Shown in pieces: positions 38,136 through 46,996 of a stretch of DNA of 64,000 nucleotides. The stretch is from Nitrospira sp. CR1.1. GTDB lineage: Bacteria > Nitrospirota > Nitrospiria > Nitrospirales > Nitrospiraceae. The translations under genes were made by a program, and so were the position numbers. The first letter of the stretch is position 1, and each line of letters opens with the position of its first letter. The stretch lies in assembly GCA_014055465.1 (NCBI GenBank), contig WIAF01000001.1:1-64000 (forward strand), read 5' to 3'. The notes under the pieces are model-generated. The model was not told the origin of the DNA and did no database searches. It saw only the letters and a list, made by a program, of their open reading frames with translations.

Positions 38136-38972
38136 TTAAAACACCGCTTTCACGACCTCGATGATGCTGCGCAACATATCCGGATCATCAGTAATAGGCC
38201 GGGCAATGGCGACATCGCAGGCGCGATCGGCAGGCACGCCCTGCTTGATCAACGTCGCCGCATAAATCAACAGTCTGGTACTCACGCCTTCTTCAAGCCC
38301 GTGATTCTTGAGGTTGCGGACCTTTTCCGCAACTTTGACCAGCCGCTGGGCAAGCTCGGGACTGACTCCGGCCTCATGCGCCACGACCCGGGTCTCGACA
38401 TCCGGCAGCGGATACTCGAACTCGATAGCCATAAACCGCTGCTTGGTGCTTTGCTTCAGATCCTTCAGAATGCTTTGATAGCCGGGGTTGTAGGAAATCA
38501 CCAGCATGAAGTCATCCACCGCCTCGATGACCTGTCCTTTTTTTTCGATCGGCAGAAGTCGCCGGTCGTCGCTCAAGGGGTGGATGATGACCGTGGTGTC
38601 TTTGCGGGCCTCGACGATCTCGTCCAGATAGACGATCGCTCCCTGCTTCACGCCGAGGGTCAGCGGACCATCCATCCACACCGTCTCCTGGCCCTTCAGG
38701 AGATAGCGCCCGACAAGGTCTGAGGCCGTAAGATCCTCGTGGCAGGCCACCGTAATGAGCGGACGGCCCAGGCGATAGGCCATGTGCTGGACGAACCGTG
38801 TTTTCCCGCAGCCCGTGGGCCCCTTGAGCATCACCGGCATGCGGCTCTGCGCCGCAATGGTAAAGAGCCCGACCTCGCCTCGCACGTCGGCATAAAACGG
38901 TTCCCGTGCGATCCGGTACCGGTCGATGTCTTGTGCCTGCCCTTTCGGAGCCGTCGCTGCTCGCCCCTCGCT
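38136..38972 (-). CDS. MoxR-type AAA+ ATPase of the NorQ/CbbQ/NirQ group
   Basis: A 278-residue ATPase: Walker [19 protein letters not shown], Walker [17 protein letters not shown], the pre-sensor [15 protein letters not shown] and sensor region [20 protein letters not shown], continuing to [11 protein letters not shown]. The whole protein follows the CbbQ/NorQ pattern, including the short C-terminal lid. Such ATPases act with a VWA partner (NorD/CbbO) to activate or assemble a metalloenzyme. The partner is at 32317-35352, separated by four or five genes. The target is not in the window. The start at 38972 ([10 protein letters not shown]) is chosen over 39020. Confidence 0.93.
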   Translation of the reverse strand, partial: SEGRAATAPKGQAQDIDRYRIAREPFYADVRGEVGLFTIAAQSRMPVMLKGPTGCGKTRFVQHMAYRLGRPLITVACHEDLTASDLVGRYLLKGQETVWMDGPLTLGVKQGAIVYLDEIVEARKDTTVIIHPLSDDRRLLPIEKKGQVIEAVDDFMLVISYNPGYQSILKDLKQSTKQRFMAIEFEYPLPDVETRVVAHEAGVSPELAQRLVKVAEKVRNLKNHGLEEGVSTRLLIYAATLIKQGVPADRACDVAIARPITDDPDMLRSIIEVVKAVF

Positions 38973-39084
38973 CATTCCGCTACTCCTGCCTGAATGTGAA
39001 TAATCTGGATGGTGCGCCACGATAAACGGAAACCGGCAGGAAGTTCAAGCGACCGACGGAAGGCGTCCGACGACTTCGCGCCGC

Positions 39085-42000
39085 TCAGCCGACCTTCGAT
39101 CCATCCAACACTTCCCGAACTTTTTGCGCCAGCGTGGTGGGGGTGAAGGGTTTTTGCAGGAAAGAATGCTCCGTATCAATGCCGCCTTTGGAGAAGGCCG
39201 GGTGGTCCGGGTAGCCGGACATATACAGCACTTTGACTTCCGGCCGGACCGTCGCGAGTTTTTCTGCCACTTCCGGGCCGCTCATCTGCGGCATGACCAC
39301 ATCAGTCAGCAGTAAGTGGATGGGACCGGCATGTTTGGCCCCGGTCAGCAACGCTTCGATGCCATGCCTGGCTTCCAAAACGGTATAGCCGTGAAGGCGC
39401 AACGTCTCATTGACCAGGCGTCGCACACCGGGTTCATCCTCAACCAACAACACAGTCTCGCGCCCTCTGACCGAGTCACCGCCGACGGCGACCGATTCGG
39501 TTTCGTCATTGACCGCTTCGATCCGCGGAAAGAAAATTTTAAAGGTTGCCCCACGGCCGGGCTTGCTTTCCACCTCGATGCACCCGCCGCTCTGCTTGAC
39601 AATGCCATAGACCGTGGACAATCCGAGCCCGGTCCCTTTGCCCTTTTCTTTGGTGGTAAAAAACGGCTCAAAGACGTGGGACTGCGTGTCCTCGTCCATG
39701 CCGTGGCCTGTGTCGCGCACAATCAAGGCGATGTACGAACCAGGCTCGGCGCCCATCGGCGGACGGTTTCGGCGCTGGCCAAACTGCACATTGGCGGTTT
39801 CCACCGTCAGCCGGCCGCCGTCCGGCATGGCGTCGCGGGCATTGACGGCTAGATTCATAATGACCTGTTCTACCTGGCCGGGATCCGCCTTCAACTGCCC
39901 CAAGCCCGGATCCAGAACGGTACACAGCTCGACGATGTCCTCTCCCAGTAATCGCCGGAGCATGCCTTCCATGTTATGGATCACCGAATTCAGATCCAGC
40001 ACCTTCGGGGCGATGAACTGCCGGCGACTGAACGCCAGCAATTGACCGGTCAGACCGGACGCGCGATCCGCCGCTTTTTTAACCTCTTCCAGTTCTTTCC
40101 GGAACCCGTCGGTCGGCGAGAGCCGGCTCAGCACCAGTTCGCTGTATCCTCGAATCACCGTCAGCATGTTATTGAAATCGTGCGCCACACCGCCGGCGAG
40201 TCGTCCAACGGCCTCCATTTTTTGCGACTGCTGCAGTTGCGCTTCCGTGCGGCGCAGCGCATCCTCGGCACGGGCCCGTTCGCCGAACTGCCCAATCTTG
40301 AGACCGACATCAGCGACCATCTTCAACAACTGTTCATCCGGCTGCTTGATTTCGCGCCGGAAGAGTTCGATGACGCCTTCCACCTCCGTCCCGACTCGAA
40401 CCGGGAATCCGAAGGCGCCATGCAATCCCACGCGTGAGGCCGCGCCGCTGCGAGGGAAATTCGCTTCCTGCACAACGTCCTTGATCCACGTCGGTTCTCC
40501 CGCCTGCCAGATCCGTCCGGGAAGTCCCTTGCCGATCCCGAAGGTATGCCGCCAGGTCTCAAGAACAAATTCTTCGGCGTTCAGCCCCGGCGCCTGCCAG
40601 ACATCCAGACAGCGCAGCACACTTCCCTGCCGGTCGAGTCGCCAGAAGATGCCTAACTCCCATTCCAGACTTTCGCAAATGGCCTGCAAAATCTTCGGCC
40701 CGGCTTCTTCCAAGGTCCGCGATTCCGCCAACACGCGCGTGACTGCGTACTGAGATGCCAACTGGCGCTCGGTCCGTTTGCGCGCGGTAATATCGCGAAT
40801 GAAGGCGCTGAAAATATAGGCATCGCCCAGCCTGGCCGGAGAGATGGTAATTTCCACCGGAAATTCATGACCGTCACGATGACTCCCCATCATCTCAATC
40901 CGTCGGTTGAGAAGGGCGCCTTGTCCGGTATCAAGGAAATGTCGCAGCCCGCGTTCATGCCCTTCCCGGTCCCGGACGGGAATGATCGTCTCCGAAACAC
41001 GCCGGCCCAACGCCTCTTCGCGTTCCCACCCGAAAATGTTGACGGCCTGCGCATTCCAATCCGTAATGATGCCGCCCGCATCCATGGAGATGACGGCGTC
41101 TAACGCCGTATCGACGATGACCCGGTTGCGTTCCTGGCTCTGCAACAGGGCTGCCTCCGCCGCGCGGGCCCATTCGCTCTCTTGCTGCGCTTGCCGATGT
41201 TGTTCGCGCAATCGTCCCGTGGCCCATAGCAGCAAGCCCACCATCGGTAGCCAGACCACCGCACCGGCGATGCCGAGTTTCCACATCATCGCCCGGATCG
41301 GCAACAGAATGACGTCGCGATCTATCCGCAGCAGAATCGTCCACTGCAAGCCGGAATAGCCGCTGTACCCGTTGGTTTGGGAATACCCTGTCACGACGGG
41401 GACGTAACGGCGAACATGCATTTCCTCGACATATCCCGCCTTGCCCGAGCTGCTCCGCAAGACCGAGGGCAGATTGAGCTCACGCAGGTTGACCTGGTCG
41501 ATGCTGGAGGAGGAATCCACGAATACCAGACCGCCCCTCGTTAGAAATTGATATTCGAAGGGACCGGCCGCGCCGTCGCTCTGCTGAATTTCGCGCACCG
41601 TTTCGATGAGCACATCTTCCAGCATCGGCAGTCCGATGCGGGTCGTGACCACGCCGAGAAATTTCCCGCTGACGCTGAGAATGGGCGCGGTAAAGGCAAC
41701 CGACTCGATCTTGTGATCCGAGTCACGGACCTCGACCTCATCGACCAGCACAGCGCTGGTCTGCCGCACCCGGTCGAACCACTCACTCTGGCTGTAGTCC
41801 TGGCCGATGGTGGACGAATCCGTTGCCGCAATCATCCGTCCATGAGGATCCGTCACCCCCAGCCAGAGATAGACCGGCGCGTAGGTGTCCTTCATCCACT
41901 GCAGATACTCATTGATATATTTCTTGTCGGCAGCCCGGTCAGTGAACGCCCGGGCCATCATGCGCACATCCGCATGACGCTCGAAGAGCAGGCGGTCGAG

Positions 42001-42183
42001 TTTGTCCGCAATCTCAGCCGAGGCGAGCGTGAGGTTTCCTCCGGTCGCCTCGACCATACGCACTTCAATCGACCGCAACATGACCACGCCGATCACCAGC
42101 GCCACGATCGTCATGCCGACGATCAACACAGGCAACCAGGGATAGGAACGGCGGGGAGAACCTGGGAGAGGAGCGGCCATCAT
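39085..42183 (-). CDS. hybrid sensor histidine kinase (Cache-like, PAS, GAF, HisKA, HATPase, receiver)
   Basis: A 1,032-residue membrane kinase. TM1 (about 15-37) and TM2 (about 303-325) bracket a periplasmic Cache-like domain (ATDSSTIGQDYSQSEWFDRV). A PAS domain follows (AVISMDAGGIITDWNAQAVN, then FSAFIRDITARKR), then a GAF domain. The dimerisation helix VGRLAGGVAHDFNNMLTVIR has His668. The ATPase boxes are IMNLAVNARDAMPDGG, VRDTGHGMDED and KGKGTGLGLSTV. The C-terminal receiver has Asp961 in LLLTDVVMPQMSG. A phosphorelay to an external Hpt or regulator is expected. The ATG overlaps the stop of the upstream YkgJ-DUF2156 gene (ATGA), so the two are coupled. Confidence 0.94.
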   Translation of the reverse strand: MMAAPLPGSPRRSYPWLPVLIVGMTIVALVIGVVMLRSIEVRMVEATGGNLTLASAEIADKLDRLLFERHADVRMMARAFTDRAADKKYINEYLQWMKDTYAPVYLWLGVTDPHGRMIAATDSSTIGQDYSQSEWFDRVRQTSAVLVDEVEVRDSDHKIESVAFTAPILSVSGKFLGVVTTRIGLPMLEDVLIETVREIQQSDGAAGPFEYQFLTRGGLVFVDSSSSIDQVNLRELNLPSVLRSSSGKAGYVEEMHVRRYVPVVTGYSQTNGYSGYSGLQWTILLRIDRDVILLPIRAMMWKLGIAGAVVWLPMVGLLLWATGRLREQHRQAQQESEWARAAEAALLQSQERNRVIVDTALDAVISMDAGGIITDWNAQAVNIFGWEREEALGRRVSETIIPVRDREGHERGLRHFLDTGQGALLNRRIEMMGSHRDGHEFPVEITISPARLGDAYIFSAFIRDITARKRTERQLASQYAVTRVLAESRTLEEAGPKILQAICESLEWELGIFWRLDRQGSVLRCLDVWQAPGLNAEEFVLETWRHTFGIGKGLPGRIWQAGEPTWIKDVVQEANFPRSGAASRVGLHGAFGFPVRVGTEVEGVIELFRREIKQPDEQLLKMVADVGLKIGQFGERARAEDALRRTEAQLQQSQKMEAVGRLAGGVAHDFNNMLTVIRGYSELVLSRLSPTDGFRKELEEVKKAADRASGLTGQLLAFSRRQFIAPKVLDLNSVIHNMEGMLRRLLGEDIVELCTVLDPGLGQLKADPGQVEQVIMNLAVNARDAMPDGGRLTVETANVQFGQRRNRPPMGAEPGSYIALIVRDTGHGMDEDTQSHVFEPFFTTKEKGKGTGLGLSTVYGIVKQSGGCIEVESKPGRGATFKIFFPRIEAVNDETESVAVGGDSVRGRETVLLVEDEPGVRRLVNETLRLHGYTVLEARHGIEALLTGAKHAGPIHLLLTDVVMPQMSGPEVAEKLATVRPEVKVLYMSGYPDHPAFSKGGIDTEHSFLQKPFTPTTLAQKVREVLDGSKVG

Positions 42184-43688
42184 CGTCGGGACTCCGTCAC
42201 AACGTAATTCGGTATCAATCGCGCGGGATGGTACCAGCGCTTGGCTTTCGCCAGACTCGGGAGACCGGAATCATCCATGGTGTTGATCCAACATGCGCCT
42301 TTGGCGAGCGCTTGGCGACAGAATTCACGAAACACGAACGCGCCGGCCCCCACAATATCCCGATCCGCCACTTCCAGCAAGACACAGAACACTGATTGAT
42401 TGAGCCGCAGGCCCAGCGTATACGCCCGAATGCGCCCCGCCACTCGAACCACTGCTCCGGTCAGTCCCAATTCAGCATGGGCGGACAATGCCGTTTCATG
42501 GGCTCCGGCGGCATCGTCAAGCAAGGCATCGGCCCAACCATCCGGTCCGGTCCGCTGTTTCTGTTCCCGCCATTCATGAAACAAAGTCAGACAGGCGGTT
42601 TGATCGCGACAGTCATAGGGTTCAAGGATCCCGCCATGTTCGCGCATGAAGCGGTTGCAGGCTGCGCGGGGCGATCGATACGGGTCACCGGCGAGATCGA
42701 CAAGATCAGCGGCGGCATACACATAGTCCGGCTCTCTCTGGATGACCTCGTACCCCAACGCGCGTAGTGCGGGCACGGAAGATTCCGGTACATTGTCTAT
42801 CCTGCTGACGGACGAATCCCCATTCCACCCGCGCATCACGCGAAAGGCTTCAGCCGCCGGCTGATCGATCGGCCCTTCTCCCAACGGAGGCAAGGCCAAA
42901 AATATCCCGTCGGGCGATTCGGCGAACAGGCACAGGTGCCCCTGCAGTTCGGTCCAGGTATATCTCAGCCGATGCCGCCAGATGTAATGGTAGGCGAATG
43001 AAGCCGCAGCGAGCGGTATCTCCTGAACGCCGGCGCTGACGGCCAGTGCGGCCTCCAGACGCCCTCGATCCTGAATGGTCAGGGCCTGCCTGTGGATCCG
43101 CGTCTGCCCTCTCTGCACGTGTTCCGTCACCCTCGCCAAGGTCCGCAAGGGGATGACATCTTCCTGAAACCGCCCAATGAGCCTGGGGTAGCGCGCAAGC
43201 ATCGCCACCCGCTCATCCTGTTCAATCCATTGGGCCACCGCGTCTGCCGCCTGATCGACCAGCGACGCGGGCGCATCACGCATATACGGACACTTCGTAT
43301 CCCATCCGAGGAGGACATGGGCGCGCTCGACATCCCACATCAGGGCAAACGGATAGAGTCGACAGTCCAACGGGCGGACATCATAGATGCGACAGCGCGA
43401 CGTGCCACTGTCAAACGCGGGGCAGACATATCCCTCGCCAGCCGGATTCGGGACCAGATTAATCTGGGCGCCTTCGGTAGTTGGGAAACATTCCGGCGCC
43501 AGACCGGCCGCCACCGCTCCTTGAATCTCCTCGCCGGTAAAGAAGGGGCGTAAGAAGCTGTCTTGCTCGGGAAACCGGCAACAGACGTCGCATTGAAGAC
43601 AGGCCGTACTCGGCACGATCTGCAGGAGAGAATGACCTACGGGCCGTGTGGGACTCGCGGGAGAGACTGGCACGAGTGGACTCGTCAT
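42180..43688 (-). CDS. fusion of a YkgJ-type cysteine-cluster domain with a DUF2156 domain
   Basis: The protein has 502 residues. Residues 1-150 carry CLQCDVCCRFPEQDSF and CRIYDVRPLDCRLYPF, the CxxCxxCC ... C ... C pattern of YkgJ/UPF0153 zinc/iron clusters. Residues 230-500 (YTWTELQGHLCLFAESPDG, YAAADLVDLAGDPYRSPRAA, CLTLFHEWREQ, GAFVFREFCRQAL) match DUF2156, the GNAT-like fold related to the aminoacyl-transferase part of phosphatidylglycerol lysyltransferases. The start at 43688 leaves 107 nt to the divergent gene at 43796. Stop and kinase start overlap. The reaction is unknown; a metal-controlled acyl- or aminoacyl-transfer is a guess. Confidence 0.82.
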   Translation of the reverse strand: MTSPLVPVSPASPTRPVGHSLLQIVPSTACLQCDVCCRFPEQDSFLRPFFTGEEIQGAVAAGLAPECFPTTEGAQINLVPNPAGEGYVCPAFDSGTSRCRIYDVRPLDCRLYPFALMWDVERAHVLLGWDTKCPYMRDAPASLVDQAADAVAQWIEQDERVAMLARYPRLIGRFQEDVIPLRTLARVTEHVQRGQTRIHRQALTIQDRGRLEAALAVSAGVQEIPLAAASFAYHYIWRHRLRYTWTELQGHLCLFAESPDGIFLALPPLGEGPIDQPAAEAFRVMRGWNGDSSVSRIDNVPESSVPALRALGYEVIQREPDYVYAAADLVDLAGDPYRSPRAACNRFMREHGGILEPYDCRDQTACLTLFHEWREQKQRTGPDGWADALLDDAAGAHETALSAHAELGLTGAVVRVAGRIRAYTLGLRLNQSVFCVLLEVADRDIVGAGAFVFREFCRQALAKGACWINTMDDSGLPSLAKAKRWYHPARLIPNYVVTESRR

Positions 43689-43795
43689 GAGCTGCACATA
43701 TTGTAACACTAACCCGCACGTCGTCCTACTATCCCGCATCTTGGCCGTCGCAGGCCCCTGTTTGCCGGGTGGCGTGAGATGTCGGCGAGCGCCTC

Positions 43796-45424
43796 GTGGC
43801 CCTCGCCGACTTGTACCAGTGTAAGAGGCCATGGTACGATTTGCTCCACCTCGAATCCGACCGCGACTGCGAAGCATGCGACTGCGCTGCGAGCATCGAG
43901 GATATTGCATTGGCACTGCCACAACATTCACGTGAGCCGTTGAACTCCGACGAAACCCGCCGACGTTGTCTCGCAATCCGTGATGCGCTCGTTCACGCCG
44001 GCGTCTATGGCCCGGCTGAAACGGAACCGGTCGCGGCGACGACCGGTTCAAACATTTCGCCGGCGCGCTTTCGCCTCTCCCCGACACCCTTTCCGCTTTC
44101 CTCGTCTGACGTCATGTTTTTTCAGCACTTGGGGCAGGACCTCCTGGCTTTCTATCGGGCCTTAAACCGCCTCTATCAAGACAGTGCCCGCGGGACCCAG
44201 CCGGGGTGGGTGGCGGCTTATCTCGATCAGGGCAAACCGGAATCCCTCATCACCTTCAGCCGGATGAACCGGTTTCGAAACCTCATACCCGGCATCATTC
44301 GGCCGGATGTGATCCCGACTGCCGACGGCATGGTGATCACGGAGCTCGATTCCGTTCCCGGTGGGATCGGGCTGACGGCATGCATGTCGCGCGCCTATGA
44401 TGACCAACTCGGGCTCGGGCTCGCCCCCGCTCACGCAGCGTCCGAACGTTCCTCCCTGATCGCCGGTCGAGATGGCATGGTGCAAGGATTCGCCGCGATG
44501 CTGCGTGCCCAGCAAGGCGACCAGGAAGGCTGCCTTGCGATTGTTGTCTCCGACGAGGCGAAGGAGTACCGGCCGGAGATGGAATGGATGGCCCGGCGTC
44601 TGCGTGAAATCGGTTGGCAGGCGTTCTGTGTCGAGCCACGGGACATTCGTTTTACCGACGAGGGCCTGTTTCTCCAAGATGAACAGGGACCGCGGGCGAT
44701 CGGATTACTCTACCGCTTTTTTGAACTCTTCGATCTAAAGAACATCCCGAAGGCCGAGCTCATGATGTATGCTGCGAAGAAGGGACAGGTCGCCGTCACG
44801 CCGCCCTACAAGCCGGCCTTGGAGGAAAAACTCGCCTTCGGGCTGTTCCATCACCCTGAACTGGCGCCATTTTGGGAGCAGATATTGACCGCTGAGACGA
44901 GGGCCACCTTGCGACAATTGCTGCCTCGAACATGGATTCTCGACCCGCAACCGGTGCCCCCGACGGCCGTCATCCCAGATCTCCTGCTCAGCGGACGAGC
45001 CGTCTCGGACTTTCGCCGGCTGGCCCACACGACTCAAAAGGAGCGGCAACTGGTGATCAAGCCCTCAGGATTCTCCGAACTGGCCTGGGGCAGCCGGGGC
45101 GTCTCCATCGGGCATGATCTCCCGCAAGTCGAATGGGGCGCCGCGTTGGAGCATGCGCTGCAGTCCTTCTCGACAACCCCCTATGTCCTTCAAGAATTCC
45201 ACAAGGGCCGCTTGTTCGAGTCGGCCTATTGGGATGAACAACGCGAGACGGTGACGCCGATGTCCGGGCGGGTTCGCTTATCTCCGTATTATTTCGTCGT
45301 CGGTGACAAGGCCGAGCTCGGCGGGATCCTGGCAACACTCTGTCCCGCCAATAAAAAAATTATTCATGGCATGGTCGACGCGATCATGGCGCCCTGTGCG
45401 ATCGCGCCGGGCGTCCCAGCGTAG
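43796..45424 (+). CDS. ATP-grasp-like protein of unknown function
   Basis: A 542-residue soluble protein. Late segments resemble an ATP-grasp fold: LVIKPSGFSELAWGSRGVSI (nucleotide-binding Lys and glycine-rich loop), TPYVLQEFHKGRLFESAYW and VRLSPYYFVVGDKAELGGIL. The first half contains IIRPDVIPTADGMVITELDS, reminiscent of glutathionylspermidine-synthase-like proteins. The N-terminal 80 residues, starting at a GTG and rich in Cys (CEACDC), may be misassigned; the conserved part seems to begin around MFFQHLGQDLLAFYRALNRL. It is divergent from the YkgJ-DUF2156 gene, and the two could share a pathway. Confidence 0.7.
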   Translation: MALADLYQCKRPWYDLLHLESDRDCEACDCAASIEDIALALPQHSREPLNSDETRRRCLAIRDALVHAGVYGPAETEPVAATTGSNISPARFRLSPTPFPLSSSDVMFFQHLGQDLLAFYRALNRLYQDSARGTQPGWVAAYLDQGKPESLITFSRMNRFRNLIPGIIRPDVIPTADGMVITELDSVPGGIGLTACMSRAYDDQLGLGLAPAHAASERSSLIAGRDGMVQGFAAMLRAQQGDQEGCLAIVVSDEAKEYRPEMEWMARRLREIGWQAFCVEPRDIRFTDEGLFLQDEQGPRAIGLLYRFFELFDLKNIPKAELMMYAAKKGQVAVTPPYKPALEEKLAFGLFHHPELAPFWEQILTAETRATLRQLLPRTWILDPQPVPPTAVIPDLLLSGRAVSDFRRLAHTTQKERQLVIKPSGFSELAWGSRGVSIGHDLPQVEWGAALEHALQSFSTTPYVLQEFHKGRLFESAYWDEQRETVTPMSGRVRLSPYYFVVGDKAELGGILATLCPANKKIIHGMVDAIMAPCAIAPGVPA

Positions 45425-45496
45425 CGCGGGGTGATGACGAGGCTGCTCGCATCGATTCAGCCGCCGGCTGATTACTCTTTTCTCCTATAGGTACTC

Positions 45497-45742
45497 ATGG
45501 CCCTCACCCTCTATCATGTCCAATGGTGCCCCGATTGCGCGGTTGTCCGGGATCGCCTGAGTGAATTGAACCTTTCTTACGAAGACGTGGTCGTGCCGGA
45601 CTTCCGGCCGATGCGCAAACAAGTCTACGAGGTCTCCGGCCAATACTATGTCCCGGTCTTGAAGGACGGAGACACGGTGCTCTCGGAAACCCACGATATT
45701 CTGGCCCATCTGCACACACACTACGACAAGGCGCAGCCGTGA
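45497..45742 (+). CDS. glutaredoxin/GST N-terminal-like thioredoxin-fold protein
   Basis: An 81-residue protein: YHVQWCPDCAVVRDRLSELN has the CPDC active site; VPVLKDGDTVLSETHDILAH holds the cis-proline loop and the glutathione-binding S/T-E-T segment. The pattern fits the family of single-domain GST-N/glutaredoxin proteins. It lies between the ATP-grasp-like and KamA-like genes on the same strand. Confidence 0.87.
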   Translation: MALTLYHVQWCPDCAVVRDRLSELNLSYEDVVVPDFRPMRKQVYEVSGQYYVPVLKDGDTVLSETHDILAHLHTHYDKAQP

Positions 45743-45862
45743 GGAGGTCGCCGGGACCCGCAGCGCGACCGCTGATGATCACGGTTAGGACGAGATGCCG
45801 GAGAGAGGCGCCGGCCGGTACGGCTTGGCCGATTGGAACGGCATCAGCGAAAGGATAGACAC

Positions 45863-46996
45863 GTGGAGGATTGGAAACGCATCCTGGCTCAGAGCGTGGT
45901 AAAGCCAAAAGATCTGGCCGAACGGCTCGGTGTCGACGCCAAGGAGATCGAAGACATCGTGGGGGACTACCCCATGCGCATTACGCCGACCGTGCTGGCC
46001 ACCATCAAAGAAAAAGGCGACGCGATCTGGAAGCAGGTCGTGCCCGATCGCGCCGAAATGGCCGATGCCGACGCGGAGGATGATCCGCTCGAAGAAGACC
46101 TGATGAGCCCCGTGCCCCATCTGGTCCACCGGTATCCCGATCGAGTGCTCCTGATGGTCACCAACCAGTGCCCGATCTATTGCCGATTCTGTACCAGAAA
46201 ACGGCTGGTCGGCAAACCGGGCTTCCTCAAGAAAGGCGAGCTCGATCGGGCCATCGCCTATCTGCGCGAACATCAGGAAGTGCGGGATGTGATCCTGTCC
46301 GGCGGAGATCCGTTGTTACTGCCGGACCATCTCTTGGAACGGATCCTCAAGTCACTCCGCACCATTCCTCACTTGGAAATAATCCGGATCGGCACTCGGG
46401 TACCGGGCAGCTTACCCGAGCGGATCACGCCGAAACTCTGCGAAATCATCAAAAGGTATCATCCGTTTTATATGAACCTGCACTTCAACCATCCGGATGA
46501 ACTGACGCCGGAAGTGAAGCGCGCGTGCGGCATGCTGGCCGATGCCGGGGTTCCCCTGGGAGCACAGACTGTGTTACTGAAGGGGGTTAACGACGATCCC
46601 GAAACCATGAAACGGCTGATGCACCAGCTCCTACTGGCGCGCGTCAAACCCTATTATTTGTATCAGGCGGACTTGACCAAGGGAACCAATCATTTCCGGA
46701 CCTCGGTCGAAACAGGGCTCAAGATCATCAAGGCCTTGCAAGGCCACACCAGCGGTATGGCTGTCCCTCACTTTGTGATCGATGCCCCCGGCGGCGGCGG
46801 AAAAATTCCTCTGCTTCCCGGAGAATATCTCGTTAATCTGGATGAAGATGGCGCCGTGCTGAGAAACTACGAAAACAACACATATCACTATCCTCAGCCA
46901 GGCTCGCCTCAAGGACGCGAGTTACCGATGGTTGGCGCCCACCCTTCCTGGGTCACTGCCGGCAACGGATGTGACGGAGGGGGTGAGCATCTGTGA
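45863..46996 (+). CDS. kamA: KamA-family radical SAM protein (lysine 2,3-aminomutase-like)
   Basis: A 377-residue protein. The radical SAM cluster motif is TNQCPIYCRFCTRKRLVGKP. The family signatures VILSGGDPLLLPDHLL, IIRIGTRVPGSLPERIT, YMNLHFNHPDEL and PYYLYQADLTKGTNHFRTSV follow, as does the PLP-binding region HFVIDAPGGGGKIPLLP. The start is placed at GTG 45863, preceded by AAAGGA. The enzyme may isomerise lysine to beta-lysine, or belong to the EF-P-modifying EpmB branch or an uncharacterised one; the overlap (GTGA) with a Dcd-like gene does not help decide. Confidence 0.9.
   Translation: MEDWKRILAQSVVKPKDLAERLGVDAKEIEDIVGDYPMRITPTVLATIKEKGDAIWKQVVPDRAEMADADAEDDPLEEDLMSPVPHLVHRYPDRVLLMVTNQCPIYCRFCTRKRLVGKPGFLKKGELDRAIAYLREHQEVRDVILSGGDPLLLPDHLLERILKSLRTIPHLEIIRIGTRVPGSLPERITPKLCEIIKRYHPFYMNLHFNHPDELTPEVKRACGMLADAGVPLGAQTVLLKGVNDDPETMKRLMHQLLLARVKPYYLYQADLTKGTNHFRTSVETGLKIIKALQGHTSGMAVPHFVIDAPGGGGKIPLLPGEYLVNLDEDGAVLRNYENNTYHYPQPGSPQGRELPMVGAHPSWVTAGNGCDGGGEHL

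Noticed and set aside
43689..44087. N-terminal extension of the YkgJ-DUF2156 protein
   Set aside because: It is Arg/Pro-rich and antisense to the ATP-grasp-like gene; the real start is at 43688, just before the conserved part.
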